This document shows positions 34,618 to 43,536 of a stretch of DNA of 64,000 nt, in pieces. The notes below the pieces were generated by a model that worked only from the letters and a program-made list of their open reading frames with translations, was not told the origin of the DNA and did not search any database. Position 1 is the first letter of the stretch. Each line of letters opens with the position of its first letter. A program made the translations under genes and the position numbers. This stretch comes from Eximiradius sp. (GTDB taxonomy: Bacteria; Bacteroidota; Ignavibacteria; Kapaibacteriales; UBA2268). The stretch covers positions 41,410 through 105,409 of the forward strand of contig CAKZLY010000020.1 of the NCBI GenBank assembly GCA_937127445.1, in the 5' to 3' direction.

Positions 34618-35033
34618 TGGATGCCGAAGACTTACATAATTTTTGTCTTACTTTGCCAGATGTAACTTTCGATTTTCCTTTCGATGCGGACACAGTTTGT
34701 TATCGAATATGTAACAAAATTTTTGCACTTGCCTCGTTGGAGAGAGTTCCGCTAACGGTTAATCTTAAATGTTCGTCTGAAATTATTGATGAGATTAGGG
34801 AGAAATTCAGCAGCATCCGACCCGGCTATCATATGAACAAACGCAATTGGAACACCGTTGTTTTCGATGGAGTATTATCAACTTCTGCATTGAAAACTTT
34901 AATTCAGCACTCGTATGCAATGACTTTCCGCTCACTGACAAAGAAACAGCAGGCAATTGCTTTGCAGCAATCACCTGAAATCAAGCAAATCATTGATAAT
35001 CATTCTGCGTTAGATTTAGAGAAATTACGCTAA
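34617..35033 (+). CDS. MmcQ/YjbR family protein
   Basis: This 138-residue protein is of the MmcQ/YjbR (DUF419) family: LTLPDVTFDFPFDADTVCYR at the start, NLKCSSEIIDEIREKF in the middle and the signature PGYHMNKRNWNTVVFDG. Members have a CyaY-like alpha/beta fold and are suspected nucleic-acid or small-molecule binders; function is unproven. The ATG at 34617 overlaps the preceding stop (TGATG). It ends four bases inside the convergent dehydrogenase gene. Confidence 0.88.
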   Translation: MDAEDLHNFCLTLPDVTFDFPFDADTVCYRICNKIFALASLERVPLTVNLKCSSEIIDEIREKFSSIRPGYHMNKRNWNTVVFDGVLSTSALKTLIQHSYAMTFRSLTKKQQAIALQQSPEIKQIIDNHSALDLEKLR

Positions 35034-37168
35034 AATTGAATTGGCAAGCCTGTTTTTAGAGATTCAATAGCGTAGAAAGTTGCTTCTGTGGTTTTAAATA
35101 TTTCTTCAATTGAAATAGGGCTTGGCTTTCCAGAACGAATAGAATCAATAAACGCACAAACTTCTTCGGCAATGCCTTTTTTCCCATTGAATTTAAATGA
35201 TTGGTGTTTTTGGCTATATAAATCAAGTGTTGTAAAATTATTCATAATAGCAGATTTACATTCGCAATGGACTTCGCAATATTCTTTTTCGAGCAAACTA
35301 CTACCATTTGCAAAATATACAATATTGGCGATAGAACCATCGTTAAATTTGAGATTAATCGATACGTTATCAGAATTTGGCATCTGCGAGTGGCTTGCCG
35401 AAACGCTTGTAGCAAAAACACTAATTGGCACAGCATCAGTAAGATAGACGGCACAATCAACAAAATGACAAATTTCACCGATAATTCTGCCACCTTGCTC
35501 AGGAGAATGCACCCAGTGAGTAGCTGGAACAAATCCTGCATTAATTCTATAATTTATTACCATTTTACCCTGACGGTTGGCAAAAAAATCTTTCATTTTT
35601 ACAAATGGAGCAGAGAAACGCCTGTTAAATCCAACAAGAAGTCTTGCGTTATTGCTTGAAATTACTTCTTTGATGCTGTCGAGTTGTTCGAAATTGACTG
35701 CGAGAGGTTTTTCAACAAATACATTTTTCCCAAAGCGGAGCCCTTCAACCACATAACGAGAGTGGCTATCGTGGCGAGATGCAATAAACAGAGTGTTTAT
35801 CCTTGTATCATTTGCAATTTCATCTGAATTAGTTGTTGCTTCAACGAAGCCGAAACGTTCAGCAACACTTTTAGCATTAACAGCAGTAGCAGTTGAAACA
35901 CTCAAAAAACGAACATTACAATTTTTCAGAGCAGGCAACAAATTGTTTTGTGCAAAATTGCCTGCACCAATAAATCCAATATTGATATTATTTTCTTGCC
36001 TAAATTCCGATTGTTTTATTTTTATTGTACTCTCAGGTTCTGTATTTTCATTGTAGCGAAGGAGTATACCGAGATAGCGTTCGCGTGTTTTCCCGGTAAT
36101 TAGGTTGTAAGCATTAATTGCATCAGTAATCGGGAAAACGTGAGTTGTAAGAGTGCGACAGTCAAGTTGCCCATCTGCAATTAACTGCAAAAAAGCAATC
36201 ATATTACGGTTTTCGGTCCAGCGAACATAAGCAAAAGGATAATCTTGACCGTATTCCTCATAAAATGGGTCATAGCGCCCAGGTCCATAGCTACAAGATA
36301 TACGGTAATCAATTTCTTTTGTATAAAAGAGGCTGCGAGGGATATTCATTCCGACTGCACCAACAACAACGATTTTACCACGCTTACGACAAATATTCAA
36401 AGCCAACTCTGTTGGTTCATTAGAATTTGTGCTTGCAGTAATTATGACGCTATCGACGCCATAGCCATTAGTGAATGAATTAACTGTATTTACAATATCA
36501 GGTGAATTTTTAGCATTCAGGAGCAAGTCGCAGCTAAATTTTTTTGCATAATCGAAAGTATCAGGATTAATATCCATTCCAATAACGCGGCATCCAGCTG
36601 CTTTCAAGAGCTGGACTGTAATCTGACCGAGCAAACCAAGACCAACAACAGCAACTGTTTCACCAAGGACAGGTTCAGCTTGACGAAAACCTTGCAGGGC
36701 AATTGCTCCAAGAGTCGTATATGCAGCATCTTCGAAAGAAACACCATCGGGGATACGGACGACAAGATTTTTCGGGACTGCCACAAATTCAGCGTGAACA
36801 GCATAGCCGGCACCAGCAGCAGCAACTTTATCGCCTGGGGAAAATTCTTCAACATCACTTTCTACAACAACCCCTGAAATAGAATAACCAAGCGATTTAT
36901 ATGAATCAAGTTTATTGAGAACTTTTCCAATTGTTGTGCGAAGTCCGTCACGTTTGACCATATTAAGCACCTGGCGCACCTGCTCAGGTTGCTTACGGGC
37001 TCGCGATAGCAAACTTGATTGAGCGTTTTCGACAGAGGTTCGCTCTGTGCCTGCGCTTATTAAGCTAAATCGAGTTTGAATAAGAACACCACCGGCCGGA
37101 CATTGCGGTGCTGGGAGTTCGGCTACTTCTAATCTCCCATCTTTTTGATATTGAACAACTTGCAACAT
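35030..37168 (-). CDS. Two-domain oxidoreductase: zinc-type alcohol dehydrogenase fused to Gfo/Idh/MocA
   Basis: The 712-residue protein joins two dehydrogenases. Residues ~1-365 are a medium-chain alcohol dehydrogenase-like domain: SLISAGTERTSVENA, GYSISGVVVESDVEEFSPGD, then NAD(P) site AVVGLGLLGQITVQLLKAAG. Residues ~385-712 are a Gfo/Idh/MocA domain with IGFIGAGNFAQNNLLPAL, the EKPLAVN motif (with its conserved Lys) and GGRIIGEICHFVDCA. Such fusions are found in gene clusters for surface polysaccharides and are thought to act on sugar nucleotides. No polysaccharide cluster is next to it here. It is a single gene; its 3' end overlaps that of the MmcQ gene. Confidence 0.88.
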   Translation of the reverse strand: MLQVVQYQKDGRLEVAELPAPQCPAGGVLIQTRFSLISAGTERTSVENAQSSLLSRARKQPEQVRQVLNMVKRDGLRTTIGKVLNKLDSYKSLGYSISGVVVESDVEEFSPGDKVAAAGAGYAVHAEFVAVPKNLVVRIPDGVSFEDAAYTTLGAIALQGFRQAEPVLGETVAVVGLGLLGQITVQLLKAAGCRVIGMDINPDTFDYAKKFSCDLLLNAKNSPDIVNTVNSFTNGYGVDSVIITASTNSNEPTELALNICRKRGKIVVVGAVGMNIPRSLFYTKEIDYRISCSYGPGRYDPFYEEYGQDYPFAYVRWTENRNMIAFLQLIADGQLDCRTLTTHVFPITDAINAYNLITGKTRERYLGILLRYNENTEPESTIKIKQSEFRQENNINIGFIGAGNFAQNNLLPALKNCNVRFLSVSTATAVNAKSVAERFGFVEATTNSDEIANDTRINTLFIASRHDSHSRYVVEGLRFGKNVFVEKPLAVNFEQLDSIKEVISSNNARLLVGFNRRFSAPFVKMKDFFANRQGKMVINYRINAGFVPATHWVHSPEQGGRIIGEICHFVDCAVYLTDAVPISVFATSVSASHSQMPNSDNVSINLKFNDGSIANIVYFANGSSLLEKEYCEVHCECKSAIMNNFTTLDLYSQKHQSFKFNGKKGIAEEVCAFIDSIRSGKPSPISIEEIFKTTEATFYAIESLKTGLPIQF

Positions 37169-37350
37169 AGTTCGAAATTTATATTAAGAATAATCACAAA
37201 AATAAGAAAGTTCGAACACATTCCTATAGGAAAATTAATGTTTTGATTACACTTCGATTAGACTATTTTCATAAAAAGGTATTAATAGAAATAAATTAAT
37301 TTATGAAAACAATAAGTAAATAATATTAATAAGTTTGCGTCAAATAAAAT

Positions 37351-38637
37351 ATGAAAAGATATAATTATATAGCACTAGTTTTAATTTTGCTGCTTTATTT
37401 AGGGCAAGAGCTCAAATCTGACGTTATCAAGATAAGCGTCGAGGGAGGGATTTCTCCTGCAACAACTTTATTTATAAAAAAATCAATACAATATGCAGAA
37501 GACAGAAAAGCCGAAGCTTTGATTGTTCGGCTCAATACACCGGGAGGATTGCTCGATGCAACGCGCGATATAGTACAGGAAATAATGGGCGCAAATGTTC
37601 CGGTAGTAGTATGGATTGCTCCATCGGGTGCAAGGGCGGGTTCGGCGGGAGTATTTATTACGCTGGCGGCACATATTGCAGCGATGGCACCAGGAACGAA
37701 CATTGGTGCAGCTCACCCGGTTGGGATGGGTGGAGAAAAGATTGACTCGACAATGAATGAAAAGATTACAAACGACGCTGCTGCGTTTATTCGTTCAATT
37801 GCAAACGAACGTAATAAGAACATAGATTGGGCAGAACGAACGGTCCGCGAAAGCATTTCAGCAACGGAGAAAGAATCGTTGCTTGCGGGTGCGATTGATT
37901 TTATTGCGCCAACTATTGACAGTTTACTTGTATTGATAGATGGATATGAAGTTAAAATTGCGAGCGGGACGAAAATCATATCGACCAAAGGGAAAAAAGT
38001 TGTCGAACGCAAGATGACATGGCGGGAAAGTCTTCTATTTTGGCTGGCAAATCCTAATATTGCCTATATTTTGCTAATGATTGGAATTTATGGATTGCTG
38101 TTTGAATTTTGGAGCCCTGGAGCAATGTTTCCGGGCATATTAGGAGCTATTTCGCTGATGATTGCATTATATGCATTGCAGATGTTGCCGCTTAATTATG
38201 CCGGAATTGGATTAATATTGATTGCAATTATTTTATTCATACTTGAAATTAAAGTAGTGAGCTACGGTTTGCTCACTATAGCAGGAATCTTGTCGTTGGC
38301 AATTGGTTCAATTATGTTAATAGATGCACCAAATGAAATTATGGATATTTCTATGAACTTGATAATAACAGTTGTAATAATTACAACTTTGCTGTTTCTT
38401 GTTTTGATTGTTTTCGGGATTAAAGCACAAACTCGCAGAGCAGTAACAGGCGATTTAGCTTTAATCGGCCTTAGAGGAACTGCAATGACTGATATTTCTC
38501 CTATGCAAAAAGGGCAAGTGAAGGTCTCTGGTGAGATTTGGAATGCGGTATCTGATGAGGAAATAAAGGAAGGTGAGGAAATAGTCGTGCAAAACGTTCA
38601 GAACTTTGTGCTAAAAGTGCGTAAATATATTGCGTGA
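37351..38637 (+). CDS. NfeD-family membrane-bound serine protease (ClpP class)
   Basis: The 428-residue protein has a signal-like N-terminus, a ClpP-type domain at ~25-220, four or five helices at ~235-375 and a small C-terminal OB-like domain (~385-428, GLRGTAMTDISPMQKGQVKVSG, in part GTAMTDISPMQKGQVKV). The protease core has VRLNTPGGLLDATRDIVQ, and GARAGSAGVFI supplies the catalytic Ser. A Lys within EKITNDAAAF is placed where the catalytic dyad Lys lies in family enzymes. Such proteins cleave hydrophobic stretches of stomatin-like partners. The usual stomatin partner gene is not adjacent. It overlaps the convergent terminase-like gene by 40 bases. Confidence 0.9.
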   Translation: MKRYNYIALVLILLLYLGQELKSDVIKISVEGGISPATTLFIKKSIQYAEDRKAEALIVRLNTPGGLLDATRDIVQEIMGANVPVVVWIAPSGARAGSAGVFITLAAHIAAMAPGTNIGAAHPVGMGGEKIDSTMNEKITNDAAAFIRSIANERNKNIDWAERTVRESISATEKESLLAGAIDFIAPTIDSLLVLIDGYEVKIASGTKIISTKGKKVVERKMTWRESLLFWLANPNIAYILLMIGIYGLLFEFWSPGAMFPGILGAISLMIALYALQMLPLNYAGIGLILIAIILFILEIKVVSYGLLTIAGILSLAIGSIMLIDAPNEIMDISMNLIITVVIITTLLFLVLIVFGIKAQTRRAVTGDLALIGLRGTAMTDISPMQKGQVKVSGEIWNAVSDEEIKEGEEIVVQNVQNFVLKVRKYIA

Positions 38638-40007
38638 TATTTTTTGCCAATAATTTGTCCACCATTGTTTTCTTTATAAATTTCAGCAATGTAGGCAAAC
38701 GCATCCACTTGATCGTCGTATTTCCCATCAGGAAATTGAGTGAGTTCTTTTTCGAAATCAATCAACCAATCAGCGTAATCTGGGAAAAAAATTCTGCCTG
38801 CTTCAAACATTGCTGATACAGGAATAGCACGAGTAAATTTATCCGAATAAGGTTTAATTTCTTTGACAGGTATCCCAAGAGCAGATACTTGATGCACTAA
38901 AGCATACTGATATTGAACTGCCTCTATTCCCCACAGTCTAACGTTGTATTTAATTGTTAAATTTTTTATTATTTCGATGTGTTTTGTTGGTTGGCAGCGA
39001 ATACGAATAATGTCTCTAATCAATATTGACTTATCAGGAGTAACGGAGAAGACAAAGAAAACGCTCCAATCAGCATTATGACTGGTGGAAATAGCCAAAT
39101 CGGCAGTTCCAAAATTCAAGCATTCTGTTAAATCAATATATCGCCCTTCAACAATAGCGTAGTTGTCAATCTGCTTGTAATATTTGAAATGCTCGCGTTT
39201 GAATAGCGAATTTGCATTGTCGGAAGGTTCTTGTTGATATAGAGCATTGAACCAATAGGAGCCGATTTGTTTATGAATTTGCTGCAAAGTGTCGATGGGA
39301 AAGCGTTCTGCCCAAAGTGCTTCGCCGGGGACTCTGCCGAGTGGGTCGTCGCTGGTTGCAATAGCAGGAATTTTCACCAGTTGCCAATCGCTTGAATAAT
39401 CTTCAAGCAAACGCCCGACTAAGTCTTGCTTGTGCCAGCGTGTCATAATAATAATGCAAGAACCATTGGGTTCGATGCGAGAATAAGCAGTAGAAACGAA
39501 CCAATCCCAGATATTCTGTCTAATAGTTTCGCTGTGAGCCTCTTCGGCATTTTTTATTGGGTCGTCTATGATTAGCAAATTGGCACCCTTTCCGGTGAGG
39601 GCTCCACCTGCACCAGCTGTCATCATAGTGCTATTGTTCGAAAGCTCAAAGAAGTTTGCAGCAGATGCTTCATTAGAAATTGAAACATTGAAATATTTGC
39701 CATAGTTTTCAATCAAAGCCCGTACTTTGCGTCCCCAAAATGCAGCGAAGTTTGCTTCATAAGAGGTAAGCAGCAATCTTTTTCCACTGAAAGTGGTTAA
39801 ATACCAGAATGGGAAATATTTCGAGATAAGTTCGCTTTTGCCGTGGCGAGGCGGCAAGCACACAAGCAATCGTTGTTTTCTGTTGAAACTGATGCGATAA
39901 AGAATGCTGTCGATAAATTCAATATGCGGTGGAATTTGGTATGCACCATTGGTAATAATTTTTGCCAAAACTGCGGGCGAAAGAATATATTTTTTGATTT
40001 TTCTCAT
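38598..40007 (-). CDS. Phage-type terminase large subunit, isolated
   Basis: The 469-residue protein (from ATG 40007, the first in-frame ATG) has both terminase domains. The ATPase has Walker A CLPPRHGKSELISK, Walker B NLLIIDDPIKNAEEA with the acidic pair, and the coupling MTRWHKQDLVGRLLED. The nuclease has GTADLAIS (first Asp), then GIEAVQYQYALVHQV and the acidic PDGKYDDQVDAFAYIAEI. It would cut and pump DNA into a capsid. No portal, capsid, tail, integrase or small terminase gene is near it. Its last ~13 codons overlap the end of nfeD on the other strand, which extends past the usual domain end. It may be a prophage relic, part of a dispersed gene-transfer agent, or a repurposed enzyme. All key motifs look intact. 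Confidence 0.87.
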   Translation of the reverse strand: MRKIKKYILSPAVLAKIITNGAYQIPPHIEFIDSILYRISFNRKQRLLVCLPPRHGKSELISKYFPFWYLTTFSGKRLLLTSYEANFAAFWGRKVRALIENYGKYFNVSISNEASAANFFELSNNSTMMTAGAGGALTGKGANLLIIDDPIKNAEEAHSETIRQNIWDWFVSTAYSRIEPNGSCIIIMTRWHKQDLVGRLLEDYSSDWQLVKIPAIATSDDPLGRVPGEALWAERFPIDTLQQIHKQIGSYWFNALYQQEPSDNANSLFKREHFKYYKQIDNYAIVEGRYIDLTECLNFGTADLAISTSHNADWSVFFVFSVTPDKSILIRDIIRIRCQPTKHIEIIKNLTIKYNVRLWGIEAVQYQYALVHQVSALGIPVKEIKPYSDKFTRAIPVSAMFEAGRIFFPDYADWLIDFEKELTQFPDGKYDDQVDAFAYIAEIYKENNGGQIIGKKYHAIYLRTFSTKF

Positions 40008-40297
40008 TTTCAAACATTTTTCTTCAAATATCGGAGAAATACGCAAACTGATTAAATAATTAAATTTAGAATGAGTTATAAAATAGGCGGATAGAGGAGT
40101 TTAAATTGAATAGCTGATTATTGAAGAGAGTGGTTGAATAAATGCTTTGTTTGTCGCAATCGGGATAAATTCCTCAAATATAATAATTTTTTTTTCAATC
40201 TTTTAATAATTATCTTTGTAAATGTTTTAAGTTGTATTGGAAAAAGATTTATGATACAACTTAAAAATTAATATTAAGAATAATTTGGAGTAAAGCA

Positions 40298-41206
40298 ATG
40301 AAAATTTTGGTGTCTGATGGTATCGAAAAAATTGGAGCTGATATGCTAAAATCAGCTGGTTTCGAAGTAGTAGAGCAAAAGCTAACACCAGAAGAATTAC
40401 TCAAAGAAATTGAAAAGTATGATGCAATAATTGTTCGCTCCGCAACAAAAGTTACCAAAGAAGTGATAGAAGCAGGTAAAAATCTAAAAGCAATTGCACG
40501 CGGTGGAGTTGGGCTGGATAATATCGATGTGGAATATGCAAAATCGAAAGGAATTCCTGTGCTGAACACACCCGGAGCATCTTCAATTTCGGTGGCAGAG
40601 TTGGCAATTGCTCATATGTTCGCTGTATGCCGCTTCCTGAATCAGAGTAATATTGAAATGCGACAAGGAAAATGGCCAAAGAAAGAATATTCGAAAGGTA
40701 TCGAACTTACAGGTAAAACACTTGGTTTGCTTGGATTTGGCAACATTGGCAGAGAAGTTGCGAAAAGAGCAATTGGGCTTGGAATGACTGTTATTGCCCA
40801 CGACCCATTTATTACTCAAACTGATATGAACGTTCGACTTGTAGGCAAAGAAGAAGTAATAAACCAATCGGATATAATTTCACTGCATATGCCACTTATC
40901 AAAGGTGAAGGTCCAGCAATAGGCGAAAAAGAAATTGAAATGATGAAAGAAGAAGTAATTATAATCAATTGCGCCCGTGGTGGAGTTGTTTCTGAAAAAG
41001 CATTGCTCGAAGGATTAAATTCGGGCAAAGTAGCTGCTGCGGGAATTGATGTGTTCGAAAACGAACCACCAACCGAAGCACAGACTGCGATTATCAATCA
41101 CCCAAGAGTATCTGTTACGCCACATATTGGAGCTTCCACAGTAGAAGCACAAAATAGAGTTGGTGAAGAAATCGCTCAAAAAGTTATTGATGTTTTGAAA
41201 AAATAA
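40298..41206 (+). CDS. serA: D-3-phosphoglycerate dehydrogenase, short form
   Basis: It oxidises 3-phosphoglycerate to 3-phosphohydroxypyruvate, the first step of serine synthesis. At 302 residues it lacks the C-terminal ACT regulatory domain of the longer enzymes. The NAD site is LGFGNIGREVAKRAIGLG. The catalytic Arg is in INCARGGVVSE, the Glu in DVFENEPPTE and the His in VTPHIGAST. ARGGVGLDNIDVEYAKSKG is the family's first signature. A TATCTTTG box at 40211-40218 may be its -7 element, although a matching -33 TTTG is not clear. The DUF1015 gene follows 24 bases later. Confidence 0.92.
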   Translation: MKILVSDGIEKIGADMLKSAGFEVVEQKLTPEELLKEIEKYDAIIVRSATKVTKEVIEAGKNLKAIARGGVGLDNIDVEYAKSKGIPVLNTPGASSISVAELAIAHMFAVCRFLNQSNIEMRQGKWPKKEYSKGIELTGKTLGLLGFGNIGREVAKRAIGLGMTVIAHDPFITQTDMNVRLVGKEEVINQSDIISLHMPLIKGEGPAIGEKEIEMMKEEVIIINCARGGVVSEKALLEGLNSGKVAAAGIDVFENEPPTEAQTAIINHPRVSVTPHIGASTVEAQNRVGEEIAQKVIDVLKK

Positions 41207-41230
41207 TTGTTAATAAATTAGGTAGAAGAA

Positions 41231-42472
41231 ATGGCTGTATTCCGTCCTTTCAAAGCATTTAGACCAAAACCCGAGCTTGCTGCCGAAGTTGCAGCAAAGC
41301 CCTATGATGTGCTAAATTCTGACGAAGCCCGCGAAGAAGCAAAAGGGCATCCGCTTTCTTTTCTTCACGTAGGCAAGCCAGAAATTGATTTAGACCCATC
41401 AATTGATCTTTACGACCCACGTGTTTATGAAAAAGGTAAGGAGAATTTACAAAAATTGATACGTGATGGTGTTTTGGTCGAAGATAGCGAGCCGTATTAT
41501 TATATTTATGCTCAAACTATGTTCGACAGAACTCAGTATGGGCTTGTTGGCTGCGCCTCTGTTGATGACTACTGGAATGATGTTATTTTGAAGCACGAGA
41601 AAACACGCAAAGATAAGGAAGAAGACCGCTGCCAGCACGTACGCGTAACTAACGCACACACTGGACCAATATTTCTTACTTACAAAGACAAACCTGAAAT
41701 CGATGCAATAGTCAATAGATATATAGAGCAAAAGCCTAATACAGATATTATCACAGTCGATGGTATTCGCCACCAGGTGTGGGTTATTTCGGATAAAAAC
41801 GATATTATAAAAATCCGTGAACTGCTCGCTGGTGTTGCTAAGTTCTACGTTGCAGATGGGCACCATCGTTCAGCAGCTGCCGCAATTGTTGGTCGCGAAC
41901 GTCAGCAAGCAAATCCAAATCATACAGGCGAAGAAGAATACAATTTTTTCCTTGCAGTACTATTCCCGGCAAGTCACCTGTATATTATGGACTACAACCG
42001 CCTTGTCAAAGATTTGAACGGGCTTTCGCAAGATGAATTTCTTGCAAAGCTTGAAGATTTGTTCGTGGTTAATAAAGTTGATGGACAATTTGCTCCAAAG
42101 AAAAAAGGACAAATCGGTATGTATCTTGGCGGTCAATGGTATAGTCTGGATGCAAGAGAAAAGCTCTTTCATCCAGATGACCCTGTAGAAAATCTTGATG
42201 TTTCGATTTTGCAACATCACGTTCTGGCACCGATTTTAGGGATTGACGACCCACGCACAAGCAAACGCATTGATTTTGTTGGTGGTATTCGTGGGCTGGG
42301 CGAGTTGGAACGCAGGGTAAATTCTGGCGAAATGACTGTGGCTTTCTCAATGTATCCAACTTCGATTGAGGAACTTATGGCTATTGCTGATGCTGGGAAA
42401 ATTATGCCACCTAAATCAACTTGGTTCGAACCAAAATTGCGTGATGGATTATTCGTTCATTTCTTAGATTAA
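41231..42472 (+). CDS. DUF1015 family protein, linked to serA
   Basis: The 413-residue protein matches DUF1015: it begins AVFRPFKAFRPKPELAAEVA, with AAKPYDVLNSDEAREEAKG and the central YVADGHHRSAAAA. The DGHHR motif is reminiscent of the DGxHR loop of the ParB/sulfiredoxin fold, which includes free-serine kinases (SerK), but I cannot show that this fold is present. The neighbour serA, 24 bases upstream in the same orientation, suggests a role in serine metabolism. Its enzymatic function is not established by sequence. A terminator lies 25 bases downstream. Confidence 0.88.
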   Translation: MAVFRPFKAFRPKPELAAEVAAKPYDVLNSDEAREEAKGHPLSFLHVGKPEIDLDPSIDLYDPRVYEKGKENLQKLIRDGVLVEDSEPYYYIYAQTMFDRTQYGLVGCASVDDYWNDVILKHEKTRKDKEEDRCQHVRVTNAHTGPIFLTYKDKPEIDAIVNRYIEQKPNTDIITVDGIRHQVWVISDKNDIIKIRELLAGVAKFYVADGHHRSAAAAIVGRERQQANPNHTGEEEYNFFLAVLFPASHLYIMDYNRLVKDLNGLSQDEFLAKLEDLFVVNKVDGQFAPKKKGQIGMYLGGQWYSLDAREKLFHPDDPVENLDVSILQHHVLAPILGIDDPRTSKRIDFVGGIRGLGELERRVNSGEMTVAFSMYPTSIEELMAIADAGKIMPPKSTWFEPKLRDGLFVHFLD

Positions 42473-42497
42473 ATAGAAAGAAGAATATAATTATTCA

Positions 42498-42529
42498 AAG
42501 GTTGCCGCGCAAGGGCAGCCTTGTTTTTT
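42498..42529 (+). terminator. Intrinsic terminator of serA-DUF1015
   Basis: A 9-bp stem (AAGGTTGCC / GGCAGCCTT, one G-T pair, 42498-42522) is followed by GTTTTTT. Confidence 0.88.
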
Positions 42530-42558
42530 GAAGAAGAAAAATAGAGAATAAAAATCGA

Positions 42559-43515
42559 TTATGCTTTGATAGTGTTTTCTTTGCGTAATTGTCGCAACTT
42601 TTCGTAAAGAGATTTTTCTTCGTCTGTTAGATTTTTGGAGACTTTAATCTGAACATTGAGATAAAGATCACCGCGTTCGCCATCAGAATTATATTTAGGC
42701 ATACCCAATCCTTTGAGCTTAAGGACTTTACCAGAGCTTGTTTCTGGCGGAATAGTAACTTTAACCATTCCACTGAAAGTTTTGATTTTAGCGGAACCAC
42801 CCAAAACAGCAGTGAATAAATCAACAGGTAAATCTAAGTAAAGGTCGTCTCCGCGTCGCTCAACTTTGTTGTGGGGCAACACTTTAACTTTAACAAGCAA
42901 GTCGCCTTTCTGCCCGCCGTAGTTTCCGTCGCCTCCTTGCCCAGTTATTTTCATTACCTGCCCATCAGTGATACCAGGCTTGAATTTTACTTCTATTTTT
43001 TTACCATTGGCCTGTATTTGCCGAGTTGCTCCATTGAATGCTTCAGCTAATGTTAATTCAACTTCTACTTCTACATCTTCGCCACGTTGAGGTGGATACT
43101 TGAACCCCTGACGCGAAGAAAACCCCGAACCGAATATTCGTTCGAAGAAGTCAGACAAGCCGCCACCAGAAGAAAAGAAATCACCAACCGTCTGGTAAGT
43201 GGAACGTGTGCGGCGTCCCGCAGATTGCTGAGCTTCGGCGAACCAGCTTGCCCAATCGAAATTGTCGCTCGAACCACCAGTTTGACGATGGCGATTGAAG
43301 GAATTATTTAAATTATCATATTTTCGGCGTTTTTCAGGATCCGAAAGTACCTGATAAGCTTCGGAAATTTCTTTAAATTTGTTTTCTGCATTTGGGTCAG
43401 ATTTGTTCGAATCAGGGTGATATTGACGAGCAAGTTTTCGATATACTTGCTTGATTTCGTCAGTAGTTGCAGTTTTATCGACGCCTAATATTTTATAATA
43501 ATCTTTAAATTCCAC
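42559..43515 (-). CDS. DnaJ-class co-chaperone without zinc finger (CbpA-like)
   Basis: The 318-residue protein has an N-terminal J domain ([20 protein letters not shown], then [11 protein letters not shown] with the essential HPD). A Gly/Phe-rich linker follows (~75-140, [20 protein letters not shown]), then two client-binding beta domains ([32 protein letters not shown]) and a dimerisation tail. It has no Cys-rich zinc finger, so it is CbpA/DjlA-like rather than full DnaJ. It stimulates DnaK. I choose GTG 43515: AAGGAGGTGA lies five bases upstream, a near-perfect Shine-Dalgarno, and an earlier GTG at 43524 is part of that element. It follows gpmI by 21 bases on the same strand. Confidence 0.9.
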   Translation of the reverse strand: MEFKDYYKILGVDKTATTDEIKQVYRKLARQYHPDSNKSDPNAENKFKEISEAYQVLSDPEKRRKYDNLNNSFNRHRQTGGSSDNFDWASWFAEAQQSAGRRTRSTYQTVGDFFSSGGGLSDFFERIFGSGFSSRQGFKYPPQRGEDVEVEVELTLAEAFNGATRQIQANGKKIEVKFKPGITDGQVMKITGQGGDGNYGGQKGDLLVKVKVLPHNKVERRGDDLYLDLPVDLFTAVLGGSAKIKTFSGMVKVTIPPETSSGKVLKLKGLGMPKYNSDGERGDLYLNVQIKVSKNLTDEEKSLYEKLRQLRKENTIKA

Positions 43516-43536
43516 TAAAATCACCTCCTTGTGAAT

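Noticed and set aside
37169..37350. Palindrome TTCCTATAGGAA in the gap before nfeD
   Set aside because: Short A/T-rich palindrome expected by chance, with no nearby promoter-like boxes.
38598..40007. Prophage island
   Set aside because: Only one phage-type gene is present; flanks are housekeeping genes without integrase, att-like repeats or tRNA target.
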